The translations under genes and the position numbers were made by a program. The notes below the pieces were generated by a model, which was not told the origin of the DNA, ran no database searches, and saw only the letters and a program-made list of their open reading frames with translations. From the NCBI GenBank assembly GCA_900541645.1, contig UQKQ01000001.1:248001-312000 (forward strand): a stretch of 64,000 nt of DNA. Reading direction: 5' to 3'. The DNA comes from an uncultured Collinsella sp. GTDB taxonomy: Bacteria; Actinomycetota; Coriobacteriia; Coriobacteriales; Coriobacteriaceae. Positions 1 to 7,679 of this stretch are shown here, in pieces. Numbering within the stretch: position 1 is the stretch's first letter; each line of letters starts with the position of its first letter.

Positions 1-311
1 AGAACGGCCTCGGTACATCTGATGTAGTCGAGGAGGATGGCAGCATCCACGACGAGTATCGAATCGATTATTTGCGCCAGCACATAAAGTGCCTTAAAGA
101 AGCGGTGATCGATGGCGTTGACGTGCGCGGATACATGATCTGGGGATTCATTGACCTTGTTGCCTGCGGTCCTCTTACGATGGACAAGCGCTACGGGCTT
201 ATCTATGTCGATCTGGATAATTGCGGCAACGGCACTGCGGAGCGCTCGCGTAAAGACTCTTTCTATTGGTATCAGAAATGTATCGCCACTAATGGCGAGG
301 ATCTTGGGTAG
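1..311 (+). CDS. 6-phospho-beta-glucosidase (GH1), C-terminal fragment
   Basis: The gene is cut by the window edge; about 103 C-terminal residues remain, read in the frame starting at base 3. Family 1 glycosidases of this subgroup hydrolyse phosphorylated beta-glucosides such as cellobiose-6-phosphate in the cytoplasm after PTS uptake. The first visible residues, NGLG, follow a codon ending in AG, which fits the conserved ENG motif with the nucleophile glutamate on the edge. Further on are YMIWGFIDLV, the RYGLIYVDLDN segment and the FYWYQKCIATNGE tail, all typical of BglA/AscB-type enzymes. The next gene, 11 bases downstream, encodes the matching PTS permease, so the two form a catabolic operon. 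The symbol is left blank because the substrate cannot be fixed from this fragment. Confidence 0.9.
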   Translation, partial: NGLGTSDVVEEDGSIHDEYRIDYLRQHIKCLKEAVIDGVDVRGYMIWGFIDLVACGPLTMDKRYGLIYVDLDNCGNGTAERSRKDSFYWYQKCIATNGEDLG

Positions 312-322
312 GAGTGATTGTC

Positions 323-1693
323 GTGGCAGACAAGAAGGAACTGGCCGCTCGTGTCCTCGAGCTCGTGGGCGGCGCCGATAACGTTGTTATGGCAACGCAC
401 TGCATTACAAGGCTCAGATTCAACCTGAAGGACGATAGCAAGGCAGACCTGGAGGCCCTTAAGACGCTTGACGGCGCCTTGGGCGCGCAGGTTAAAGACG
501 GACAGTGGCAAGTTATCATCGGCGCCAGCGTGGGGTCGGTATATGACGAATTGGAGCCCATGCTAGGTGACAGGATGGGTGGCGAGGTCTCCGCCGACGC
601 CGAGCAGCCTGAGCTCCAAAAAGGTTCGGCTCGCGTATTCGATATCATCACCGGCATCTTTTCCGCTATCATTCCCGCACTGGTGGCGGGAGGCATCGTA
701 AAGGGCATCCTGGCTGCTATCGCGGCTTTTGGAATCGACACGGGTGCCGGCGACTTTGCGATATTCAATATGATTTCGGATATCCCGTTCTACTTCTTGC
801 CGTTTTTGCTGGCAATGTCTACAGCTGATAAGTTCCGGGTCAACCGTTCGCTTGCGCTTTGTGTTGCCGGATCGCTGATGTACCCGACCATTGTCAACGC
901 TGTCGGTACGGGCGAGACGCCCCTTGCGCTGTTCGGTTTTGCGGTGCCGATTTTTAGCTACGCCGATTCCGTGTTCCCGGTTATCTTTGGCGTCATTGGC
1001 TTGTCTTTTGTATATCGTGCAATCGACAAAGTCGTGCCGGATCTTTTTAAGCTCGTTGTCGTTCCGGCGCTCTCCCTTGCTATCGTGATTCCCGTCAACC
1101 TGTTTGTGCTCGCTCCGATTGGTGCCTGGTGCGGTCTTGGTCTTGCCAACGGTATCGTTTGGCTATTCTCGACGTTAGGCCCCGTTGCCGGTTTTCTGCT
1201 GGGCTTCTTTATGCCGCTTATCGTGCTCTTCGGCATGCATCAGTCAACGAGCCCTATCCAGATTTCCAATATCGCAACGCTTGGGTATGACTATCTGCTC
1301 CCGATCTCTTTCTGCCATAACCTCGCCGAAAGCGGTGCGTCTTTTGGTGCAGCCCTGCGCATGACCGACGAAAAGCTCAAGTCCGCTGCAATGACGTGCG
1401 CCTTCTCAGCATTTATGGGAATTTCCGAGCCCGCCTTGTTTACCGTTCAGGTTCCTAACAGGACTCCGCTTATCGCTGCGATGATTGCGGATGGCATTGG
1501 CGGTGCGCTTACCGTTGTTCTCGGCGCAAAGTGCTTCGGCTTTGTTATGCCCGGCATTACCTCGTTGCCCGTTTATGCCGATCCAAGCGGCAATCCCATG
1601 AACCTGATCATGATTATCGTCTGCATCGCTTTGACTTGGGTTATCTCTGCGGCGCTCTCGTTTGCGCTCTATGGTCGTTTCGACAAAAAGTAA
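323..1693 (+). CDS. PTS beta-glucoside-type permease, EIIBC
   Basis: Membrane permease that imports and phosphorylates a beta-glucoside or similar sugar using phosphate relayed from HPr and EIIA. At about 456 residues it has an N-terminal EIIB domain with the phosphorylation cysteine at residue 27 in MATHCITRL, a linker, then an EIIC domain from about residue 105 with many hydrophobic segments and the substrate-site motif GISEPALF. No EIIA domain is fused, so EIIA must come from elsewhere. I chose the GTG at 323 because AGGAG (310-314) lies eight bases upstream; a GTG at 314 in the same frame overlaps that ribosome binding site. The gene follows the 6-phospho-beta-glucosidase closely, and a hairpin with a T-rich tail lies about 30 bases after the stop. 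Confidence 0.93.
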   Translation: MADKKELAARVLELVGGADNVVMATHCITRLRFNLKDDSKADLEALKTLDGALGAQVKDGQWQVIIGASVGSVYDELEPMLGDRMGGEVSADAEQPELQKGSARVFDIITGIFSAIIPALVAGGIVKGILAAIAAFGIDTGAGDFAIFNMISDIPFYFLPFLLAMSTADKFRVNRSLALCVAGSLMYPTIVNAVGTGETPLALFGFAVPIFSYADSVFPVIFGVIGLSFVYRAIDKVVPDLFKLVVVPALSLAIVIPVNLFVLAPIGAWCGLGLANGIVWLFSTLGPVAGFLLGFFMPLIVLFGMHQSTSPIQISNIATLGYDYLLPISFCHNLAESGASFGAALRMTDEKLKSAAMTCAFSAFMGISEPALFTVQVPNRTPLIAAMIADGIGGALTVVLGAKCFGFVMPGITSLPVYADPSGNPMNLIMIIVCIALTWVISAALSFALYGRFDKK

Positions 1694-1722
1694 CGACGTT
1701 TTGAGATAGACAATATTAATCG

Positions 1723-1772
1723 GCCGCTCGCCGGGGAATCGTTCTGCGACGCCCCAGCGAGCGGCATTTTAT
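1723..1772 (+). terminator. Rho-independent terminator after the PTS gene
   Basis: GCCGCTCGC (1723-1731) pairs with GCGAGCGGC (1757-1765), extended inward by GGGG/CCCC, and is followed by ATTTTATT. It lies between the PTS gene and the convergent ygiQ-like gene. Confidence 0.75.
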
Positions 1773-1819
1773 TGGTGGGGCGTGTCGTGTCGCCAACGGC
1801 GGCATGCCGCCTCGCCGCG

Positions 1820-3955
1820 CTAGTTGCGTCTGCCGCCTCCGTTGGCGCCCTGACGCCCCTGTGCCGCGCGATTGCGACCGGCAGTGTTCTGCGCGCGGGA
1901 CATACCGCCGTGACCCTTGCTGCCCTTGGGCCCCTTGCCGGCGGCGCCACCGTGGGCCTTGCCGCCCTTCTTGCCGGTGCCATGCCCACCGCCGGCAGAC
2001 GTCTCGCCCGGGCGTGGCGGCACGGGGCGAATCAGGCAATGCTTGGTATAGCCGATCAGATCACGACGCCCGGCCTTCTCTAGCGCCTCGCGCACCAGCT
2101 TGTAGTTCTCGGGCTTGCGATACTGGATGAGCGCGCGTTGCATAGCCTTCTCGTGCGGGTCGCGCGCCACGTAGATCGGCTCCATGGTGCGCGGGTCCAC
2201 GCCGGTGTAGTACATGCAGGTCGACATGGTGGACGGCGTAGGGTAGAAGTCCTGCACCTGCTCGGGCATGTAGCCCATGTCGCGCACGGCCTCGGCAAGG
2301 TCCACGGCTTCCTTCATCGTCGAGCCGGGGTGGCTCGAGATCAGATACGGCACCACGTACTGCTTGAGTTCGTACTCGCGGTTCAGGCGCTCAAATTTGC
2401 GACAGAACGCATCGTAGACGGCGCGGCTCGGCTTGCCCATCACGGAGAGCACCGCGTCGCTCACATGCTCGGGCGCCACGCGTAGCTGGCCCGAGACATG
2501 GTGCTCCAGCAGCTCGCGCAAAAACTCGTCCGAGGCATCGGCCATAGTGTAGTCAAAACGGATGCCGCTGCGGACGAAGACCTTCTTGACGCCCGGCAGC
2601 TGGCGTAGGTCGCGCAGCAGCTGCGTGTAGCCGCTCTCGTCGACCACCATGTTCTTGCACACGCTCGGCCATAGGCAGCGCTTGTTCTTGCACACGCCGT
2701 GCTTGAGCTGCTTGTCGCAGGCGGGACGGCTAAAGTTGGCCGTCGGTCCGCCTACGTCGTTGATGTAGCCCTTAAACTCGGGATCGCGCGTGAGCAGCTC
2801 GGCCTCGCGCATGATCGAGTCGTGGCTGCGCATCTGCAACACGCGGCCCTGGTGGAAGGTGAGGGCGCAAAACGAGCACTCGCCAAAACAGCCGCGGTTG
2901 GAGCTGATCGAAAACTTGATCTCGGCAAAGGCCGGCACGCCGCCCGCCGCGTCGTAATCGGGATGCCAATCGCGTGCGTAGGGGAGTTCGGCCACCTCGT
3001 CCATCTCGTCGGTGGTGAGTGTCGTCGACGGCGGGTTTTGCACCACATAGACGCTGTTGGGATAGGGCTCTACCAGGCGATGGCCGGTGATGGGGTCCAT
3101 ATTCTGCTGCTGCACGTTAAAGCTGCGCGCGTAGTTGAGCTTGTCGGCGGCAAGATCGTCCCAGCTGGGCAGCAGGTCGTAGTCGTAGACCTCGTCGAGC
3201 GAGTTGGTGCGGTAGACGGTGCCGTTGATATAGGTAATCTGGTCGACGGGCAGTCCCGCGTCGAGCGCGTCGGCGATCTCGACAATCGCGTGCTCGCCCA
3301 TGCCGTAGATGAGGATGTCGGCGCCCGAGTCGAGCAGCACCGAGCGCTTGAGCTTGTCCTGCCAGTAGTCGTAGTGGGCCAGGCGACGCAGGCTTGCCTC
3401 GATGCCACCGATAATGATGGGGGCGTCCTTAAACGTCTGGCGGATGAGGTTGCCGTAGACCGTGACGGCGCGATTGGGACGGCGCCCCTCTTCGCCACCG
3501 GGGGTATAGGCGTCGGTGTGGCGGCGATGCTTGGTCACCGAATAGTGGTTGACCATAGAGTCCATGTTGCCGGCACTGACGAGAAAGCCTAGGCGCGGCT
3601 CGCCGAGCACGGTGATGCTGGCGGGGTCGGTCCAGTCGGGTTGGCAGATGATGCCCACTTTGTAGCCGTGCGCGTCGAGGACGCGGCTGATGATGGCCAT
3701 GCCAAAGCTGGGATGGTCCACGTAGGCGTCGCCGCAGATGTAGACAAAGTCGCACTGGTCCCAGCCGCGTGCATCCATGTCGGCTCGACTGACGGGGAGG
3801 AATTTATCGCGGCCCGGGCGCCAGGGGCGGGCGGGCGCTGCCGGGGTATGAGCGGCGTGGCCGCCCTGGGCCTTGCCGCCACGCTTTTGCTGCTGGCCCT
3901 GTTTGCCCTGCTGACTGCGCTGGTTGTTCTGAGCGTGCTGAGGCTTTTTTGCCAC
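1820..3955 (-). CDS. YgiQ family radical SAM protein
   Basis: About 711 residues, near the length of E. coli YgiQ. An N-terminal B12-binding-like region is followed by the radical SAM core, whose iron-sulfur motif CFGECSFC (CxxxCxxC, near residue 354) sits in SSNRGCFGECSFCALTFHQG. The family's reaction is unknown to me; uncharacterised members are listed as UPF0313. The C-terminal tail of about 60 residues is rich in Gly, Lys, His and Arg and is probably disordered or nucleic-acid binding. The start is taken as GTG at 3955, preceded by GGGAGG; the open frame runs further upstream to 4120, but that part overlaps an intergenic hairpin and reads like non-coding sequence. It is transcribed towards the PTS gene and divergently from the YoaK-like gene. 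Confidence 0.93.
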   Translation of the reverse strand: MAKKPQHAQNNQRSQQGKQGQQQKRGGKAQGGHAAHTPAAPARPWRPGRDKFLPVSRADMDARGWDQCDFVYICGDAYVDHPSFGMAIISRVLDAHGYKVGIICQPDWTDPASITVLGEPRLGFLVSAGNMDSMVNHYSVTKHRRHTDAYTPGGEEGRRPNRAVTVYGNLIRQTFKDAPIIIGGIEASLRRLAHYDYWQDKLKRSVLLDSGADILIYGMGEHAIVEIADALDAGLPVDQITYINGTVYRTNSLDEVYDYDLLPSWDDLAADKLNYARSFNVQQQNMDPITGHRLVEPYPNSVYVVQNPPSTTLTTDEMDEVAELPYARDWHPDYDAAGGVPAFAEIKFSISSNRGCFGECSFCALTFHQGRVLQMRSHDSIMREAELLTRDPEFKGYINDVGGPTANFSRPACDKQLKHGVCKNKRCLWPSVCKNMVVDESGYTQLLRDLRQLPGVKKVFVRSGIRFDYTMADASDEFLRELLEHHVSGQLRVAPEHVSDAVLSVMGKPSRAVYDAFCRKFERLNREYELKQYVVPYLISSHPGSTMKEAVDLAEAVRDMGYMPEQVQDFYPTPSTMSTCMYYTGVDPRTMEPIYVARDPHEKAMQRALIQYRKPENYKLVREALEKAGRRDLIGYTKHCLIRPVPPRPGETSAGGGHGTGKKGGKAHGGAAGKGPKGSKGHGGMSRAQNTAGRNRAAQGRQGANGGGRRN

Positions 3956-3993
3956 GATCCCTCCCGGTGTTTGTATGCTGCACGTAATTGTAA

Positions 3994-4026
3994 CCAGTCT
4001 TTTTGGGGCGGGGCTAAAAAGACTGG
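3994..4026. repeat. Intergenic inverted repeat (11-bp arms)
   Basis: CCAGTCTTTTT (3994-4004) pairs perfectly with AAAAAGACTGG (4016-4026) around GGGGCGGGGCT. It lies in the divergent region between the ygiQ-like and YoaK-like genes. Its core resembles the G-rich core at 20139-20155, so it may belong to a small repeat family. Confidence 0.6.
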
Positions 4027-4207
4027 GGGAGTACATGAGCTGGGGATCGGCGCGTCGATGCGGGGACCGTTTGTTTCCAGACTGTGTATCTGCGCGTTGG
4101 AGAACCCGTCTCGCGCGCACGCCATGTTGTCAATGGGTTACAGTATGAACGGCGGCTATGTTTCCGCCAACGCACGAGAGAGTCGTCAACAAGGAGGATG
4201 CACGACG

Positions 4208-4924
4208 ATGCAGCGTGCCAAACAGATATCGGAGTCTATTGAGCTGGGCATCATCTTGGCGCTCGCCGGTGGCTTTATGGACGTCTATTCGTACATTGGG
4301 CGCGATCATGTTTTCGCCAACGCGCAGACAGGCAACATCCTGCTCGTGGGCGTGAGCATCTCGGAGGGCAACTGGGCACTTGCGGGACGCTACTTCTTCC
4401 CCGTGGTGTCGTTTGCCGTGGGCATTATGCTTGCCGACCTGGTGCATGAGCGGTTTGGCAGCGTGATTCACTGGCGCCAGGTAACGGTGTTCTTTGAAGC
4501 CGTCATCTTGCTGGGCGTGAGCTTTATCCCGGGCGGCAATTTCAACCTGCTCGCCAACTGCCTCACCTCGTTTGCCTGCGGCATGCAGGTCGAGAGCTTC
4601 CGCAAGATCCACGGTCACGGCATCGCTACGACCATGTGCATCGGCAACTTGCGCAACGCGCTGCAAAACGTGGACGATTACATCATCACCCACAGGCGCG
4701 GCTTTTTGGAAAACGGCCTGCTGTACTTTGGCGTGATCTTTACCTTTGTGTTTGGCGCCGTGTTGGGCAACTGGTGTATTGAGCGCATGGGCCTGCACGC
4801 CATCGTCGTGGCGAGCTTGCTGCTGTTTGTCGCGTTTGCCATCATGTTCATCGACCGCGAGCGCGACTTGCGCTTACGCTGGAAGGTTGCGGCCGAGGCT
4901 TGGAAAGAGGGCTGCCGAAAGTAA
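4208..4924 (+). CDS. YoaK/DUF1275 family membrane protein
   Basis: A 238-residue integral membrane protein of the DUF1275 (YoaK) family. Family members have about six membrane segments and no established substrate. The family's N-terminal signature is visible: a first membrane helix with GGFMDVYSYI, then FANAQTGNILLVG. Further conserved pieces are FACGMQVESF and TTMCIGNLRN. The ATG at 4208 is chosen because AAGGAGG (4191-4197) lies ten bases upstream; the longer frame back to 3641 runs antisense through ygiQ and is spurious. It appears to be transcribed alone and is followed by a perfect 11-bp terminator hairpin. Confidence 0.88.
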   Translation: MQRAKQISESIELGIILALAGGFMDVYSYIGRDHVFANAQTGNILLVGVSISEGNWALAGRYFFPVVSFAVGIMLADLVHERFGSVIHWRQVTVFFEAVILLGVSFIPGGNFNLLANCLTSFACGMQVESFRKIHGHGIATTMCIGNLRNALQNVDDYIITHRRGFLENGLLYFGVIFTFVFGAVLGNWCIERMGLHAIVVASLLLFVAFAIMFIDRERDLRLRWKVAAEAWKEGCRK

Positions 4925-4930
4925 CCGAAT

Positions 4931-4966
4931 GCGGCAAAGGGGCTGTCCCTTTGCCGCAATATTTTT
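4931..4966 (+). terminator. Rho-independent terminator after the YoaK-like gene
   Basis: GCGGCAAAGGG (4931-4941) and CCCTTTGCCGC (4947-4957) form a perfect 11-bp stem with a GCTGT loop, followed by AATATTTTT. Confidence 0.9.
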
Positions 4967-5089
4967 CATCGTCTGTTGAAACGCTTTAAATAGTTTGACG
5001 TTCTCACGCGTTTTTTGTTTCAAAAGCGTTAGGATGGGACTCATAGCGTGGGGCGTAATGGATGCCCCGCACACGATGGGAGGCTATCA

Positions 5090-6256
5090 ATGGCTAATCG
5101 TTTCGTTCTCAATACCATCTCTTATCATGGTTCCGGCGCCATCAAGGAGATCCCCGGCGAGCTCCAGCGTCGCGGCTACAAGAAGATCTTCGTCTGCTCC
5201 GACCCCGATCTGGTCAAGTTTGGCGTTACCGCTAAGGTGACCGACGAGCTCGACGCCGCCGGCATCGCTTGGAGCCTCTACTCCGAGATCAAGCCCAACC
5301 CCACGATTCAGAACGTTAAGGACGGCGTCGAGGCCTTCAAGGCCGCCGAGGCTGACGCTATCGTGACCATCGGTGGCGGCTCCTCCATGGACACCGCCAA
5401 GGCCATCGGCATCATCATCAACAACCCCGAGTTCGCCGATGTCCGCAGCCTCGAGGGCGTTGCTCCCACTAAGAACCACGCCGTGTTCACCATCGCTGTG
5501 CCGACGACCGCCGGTACCGCCGCCGAGGTGACCATCAACTACGTCATCACCGACCCCGAGAAGGTCCGCAAGTTCGTGTGCGTCGACACCAACGACGCCC
5601 CCGAGGTCGCCGTCGTCGATCCCGACATGATGGCCTCCATGCCCGCCGGCCTGACCGCTTCCACTGGCATGGACGCACTGACCCACGCCATCGAGGGCTA
5701 CACCACCAAGGGCGCCTGGGAGCTTTCCGACATGTTCCACTTTGAGGCCATTAAGCTGATCAGCGAGAACCTGCGCGACTCCGTCGCCGAGGCCAAGTCC
5801 GGCCAGCCCGGCTCCGGCCGTGAGGGCATGGCTCTTGGTCAGTATGTCGCCGGCATGGGCTTCTCCAATGTTGGCCTGGGCATCGACCACGCCATGGCTC
5901 ACACCCTGTCCGCTCACTACGACACCCCGCACGGCGTCGCTTGCGCCATGCTGCTGCCGATCGCCATGGAGTTCAACAAGCCGGTTTGCGCTGAGCGCCT
6001 GGCCAAGGTTGCCGTCGCCATGGGCGTTGACACCACGGGCATGAGCACCGCCGAGGCCGCCGATGCCGCCATCGCCGCCGTCAAGCAGCTTTCCGCCGAC
6101 GTGAACATTCCGCACGTCTGCGAGGCCATGAAGGCCGACGAGATCGAGGTTCTGGCCAAGGACGCCATGGCCGACGCTTGCTTCCCGGGCAACCCGCGCG
6201 AGGCGACGCTCGACGACGTCATCGAGCTCTTCAAGAAGATCTGCCCGGCTGCCTAA
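5090..6256 (+). CDS. fucO: Lactaldehyde reductase / 1,2-propanediol oxidoreductase
   Basis: A 388-residue group III (iron-dependent) alcohol dehydrogenase. It interconverts L-lactaldehyde and L-1,2-propanediol with NAD(H), the usual redox outlet of anaerobic fucose or rhamnose breakdown. Similarity to FucO is close: the N-terminus MANRFVLN, the dinucleotide-binding GGGSSMDTAKAIG, NNPEFADVRSLEG, PTTAGTAAEVTINYVITD and GQYVAGMGFSNVGLG all match. Metal ligands are Asp and His of MDALTHA (about 194 and 198) and the later histidines in GIDHAMAH and DTPHG (about 267 and 281). The ATG at 5090 follows GGGAGG (5078-5083) by six bases. No fucose or rhamnose genes lie nearby, so the physiological partner pathway cannot be read from the window. 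Confidence 0.93.
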   Translation: MANRFVLNTISYHGSGAIKEIPGELQRRGYKKIFVCSDPDLVKFGVTAKVTDELDAAGIAWSLYSEIKPNPTIQNVKDGVEAFKAAEADAIVTIGGGSSMDTAKAIGIIINNPEFADVRSLEGVAPTKNHAVFTIAVPTTAGTAAEVTINYVITDPEKVRKFVCVDTNDAPEVAVVDPDMMASMPAGLTASTGMDALTHAIEGYTTKGAWELSDMFHFEAIKLISENLRDSVAEAKSGQPGSGREGMALGQYVAGMGFSNVGLGIDHAMAHTLSAHYDTPHGVACAMLLPIAMEFNKPVCAERLAKVAVAMGVDTTGMSTAEAADAAIAAVKQLSADVNIPHVCEAMKADEIEVLAKDAMADACFPGNPREATLDDVIELFKKICPAA

Positions 6257-6267
6257 CTTGGTTCGGC

Positions 6268-6390
6268 GGGCCCCTGCCCGTTAGCCCCACAATCGTCCTC
6301 GGACATGTCGGAAGCCCCCGCTGCGCACTTCGTGCGGCGGGGGCTTCCTCCGTCCTGCGGAAAGATTGTGGGGCTAACGGGCAGGGGCCC
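6268..6390. repeat. Nested long inverted repeat, cruciform-capable
   Basis: Two perfect 27-base arms (6268-6294 and 6364-6390, starting GGGCCCCTGCCCG) enclose a second hairpin, GGAAGCCCCCGC (6310-6321) with GCGGGGGCTTCC (6337-6348), whose loop itself folds through CGCAC/GTGCG. It lies directly after fucO. It could act as a strong terminator or attenuator, but it has no T-run and the outer arms are unusually long. A repeat or mobile element remnant is an alternative. Confidence 0.8.
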
Positions 6391-6512
6391 GCGGCTCGTT
6401 ATCGTGGCGGGCGCAGTTCTGGGGAGCTCGATGGGTCATCTCGATAGGTAAAAAGATGGTTCGCGGTGGTATTGTTGCTGTGAGTTTAATTCGATATGAA
6501 AGGGTGACTTTG

Positions 6513-7541
6513 GTGTCCCAGATGGATTCTACGCTCTCCTATATTACTGACCAGTTGAAGGCGCTTACCTCGATTGCTTCGCCTACGGGGTTTACCCGTG
6601 CGGCGACTGATTATCTGATGGAGACCCTGCGCGATATGGGGTTTGGGCCTGAGCGTTCTAATAAGGGTAACGTGCTCGTTGAGCTTGGCGGCGAGGGCGA
6701 GCCGCTCGTACTGGCGAGCCATGTCGATACCCTAGGCGCCATGGTGCGTTCCATTAAGGACAATGGCCGCCTGCGCCCCACGACGCTCGGTGGGCATCAG
6801 TGGTCTACGGCCGATGGCGAGAACTGCACCGTCTACACGCGCGACGGCAATGTCTACACGGGCGTGGTTCTTAACACCGAGCCTTCGGCGCACGTGGCCG
6901 ACGAGCCGGTCAAGACCATCGAGAAGAACATGGAGATCTTGCTCGACGAGAACGTCGACAGCAAGGACGATGTGCTCGAGCTGGGTATTCAGACCGGCGA
7001 CATCATCGCTATGGATCCTCGCACGACGGTGACGGAGAGCGGCTATATTAAGAGCCGCTTCCTGGATGACAAGCTATCGGCCGCCATTTTGTTGGGCTTG
7101 GCGCGTGCCGTCGCCGCTGGCGAGGTGACGCTTTCGCGTAAGGTTTCGCTGCTCTTTACCGTGTACGAGGAGGTGGGCCACGGCGGCGCCTTCGTGCCGG
7201 CCGACACGCGCGAGATGATCAGCGTTGACATGGGCTGCGTGGGCGACGACCTAGGCTGCACCGAGCACATGGTGTCGATCTGCGCCAAGGATTCGGGCGG
7301 TCCGTACAACTACGACCTGGTGACGGCGCTGTCCAATATCGCGCGCGAGCTTGAGCTCGATTACGCTATCGACGTGTATCCGCATTACGGTTCGGACGTC
7401 GAAGCCACGCTCTCTGCCGGCTACGACATTCGCCATGGCCTGATTGGCCCCGGCGTGTACGCGAGCCACAACTACGAGCGCAGCCACATCGACGGTGTGC
7501 GCAACACCTACGAGCTCGTCCGCGCCTACGTCCAGCGCTAG
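6513..7541 (+). CDS. M42 family metallopeptidase
   Basis: A 342-residue zinc aminopeptidase of the M42 (TET/glutamyl aminopeptidase) type. These cytosolic, usually dodecameric enzymes trim short peptides from the N-terminus. Visible metal and catalytic motifs are SHVDTLG (about residues 69-75), FLDDKLSAA (Asp near 186), the glutamate pair in YEEVGHGGA (about 219-220), SVDMG (near 239), and a late histidine in ASHNYERSHIDGV. The GTG at 6513 is preceded by GAAAGGG (6498-6504) at eight bases; the ATG at 6522 could also serve. The gene stands alone between the long palindrome and a terminator. Confidence 0.9.
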   Translation: MSQMDSTLSYITDQLKALTSIASPTGFTRAATDYLMETLRDMGFGPERSNKGNVLVELGGEGEPLVLASHVDTLGAMVRSIKDNGRLRPTTLGGHQWSTADGENCTVYTRDGNVYTGVVLNTEPSAHVADEPVKTIEKNMEILLDENVDSKDDVLELGIQTGDIIAMDPRTTVTESGYIKSRFLDDKLSAAILLGLARAVAAGEVTLSRKVSLLFTVYEEVGHGGAFVPADTREMISVDMGCVGDDLGCTEHMVSICAKDSGGPYNYDLVTALSNIARELELDYAIDVYPHYGSDVEATLSAGYDIRHGLIGPGVYASHNYERSHIDGVRNTYELVRAYVQR

Positions 7542-7576
7542 GGAAGTAGTTTGCGACTCGGCTGACCAATCGCTAA

Positions 7577-7600
7577 GGCCCGATTTCTCGGGCCTTTTTT
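7577..7600 (+). terminator. Rho-independent terminator after the M42 peptidase
   Basis: GGCCCGA (7577-7583) pairs with TCGGGCC (7588-7594) and is followed by six T residues. Confidence 0.9.
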
Positions 7601-7610
7601 CGCCTTAGGT

Positions 7611-7649
7611 CGTTTAGTATTATGATGTATGTAATATGTTAACTAAACG
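7611..7649. promoter_or_regulatory. Candidate operator upstream of the HTH-HipA gene
   Basis: CGTTTAGT (7611-7618) and ACTAAACG (7642-7649) form a perfect 8-bp inverted repeat 23 bases apart in an AT-rich stretch, starting 18 bases before the likely ribosome binding site of the next gene. The encoded protein has its own DNA-binding domain, so self-repression is a reasonable guess. Confidence 0.45.
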
Positions 7650-7679
7650 CGTAAATTACTTAACGAGGTGATGCGGCAT

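Noticed and set aside
5087..6115. A 342-codon Gly/Val/Asp-rich open frame antisense to fucO
   Set aside because: Composition is that of reversed G+C-rich codons; fucO is unmistakable.
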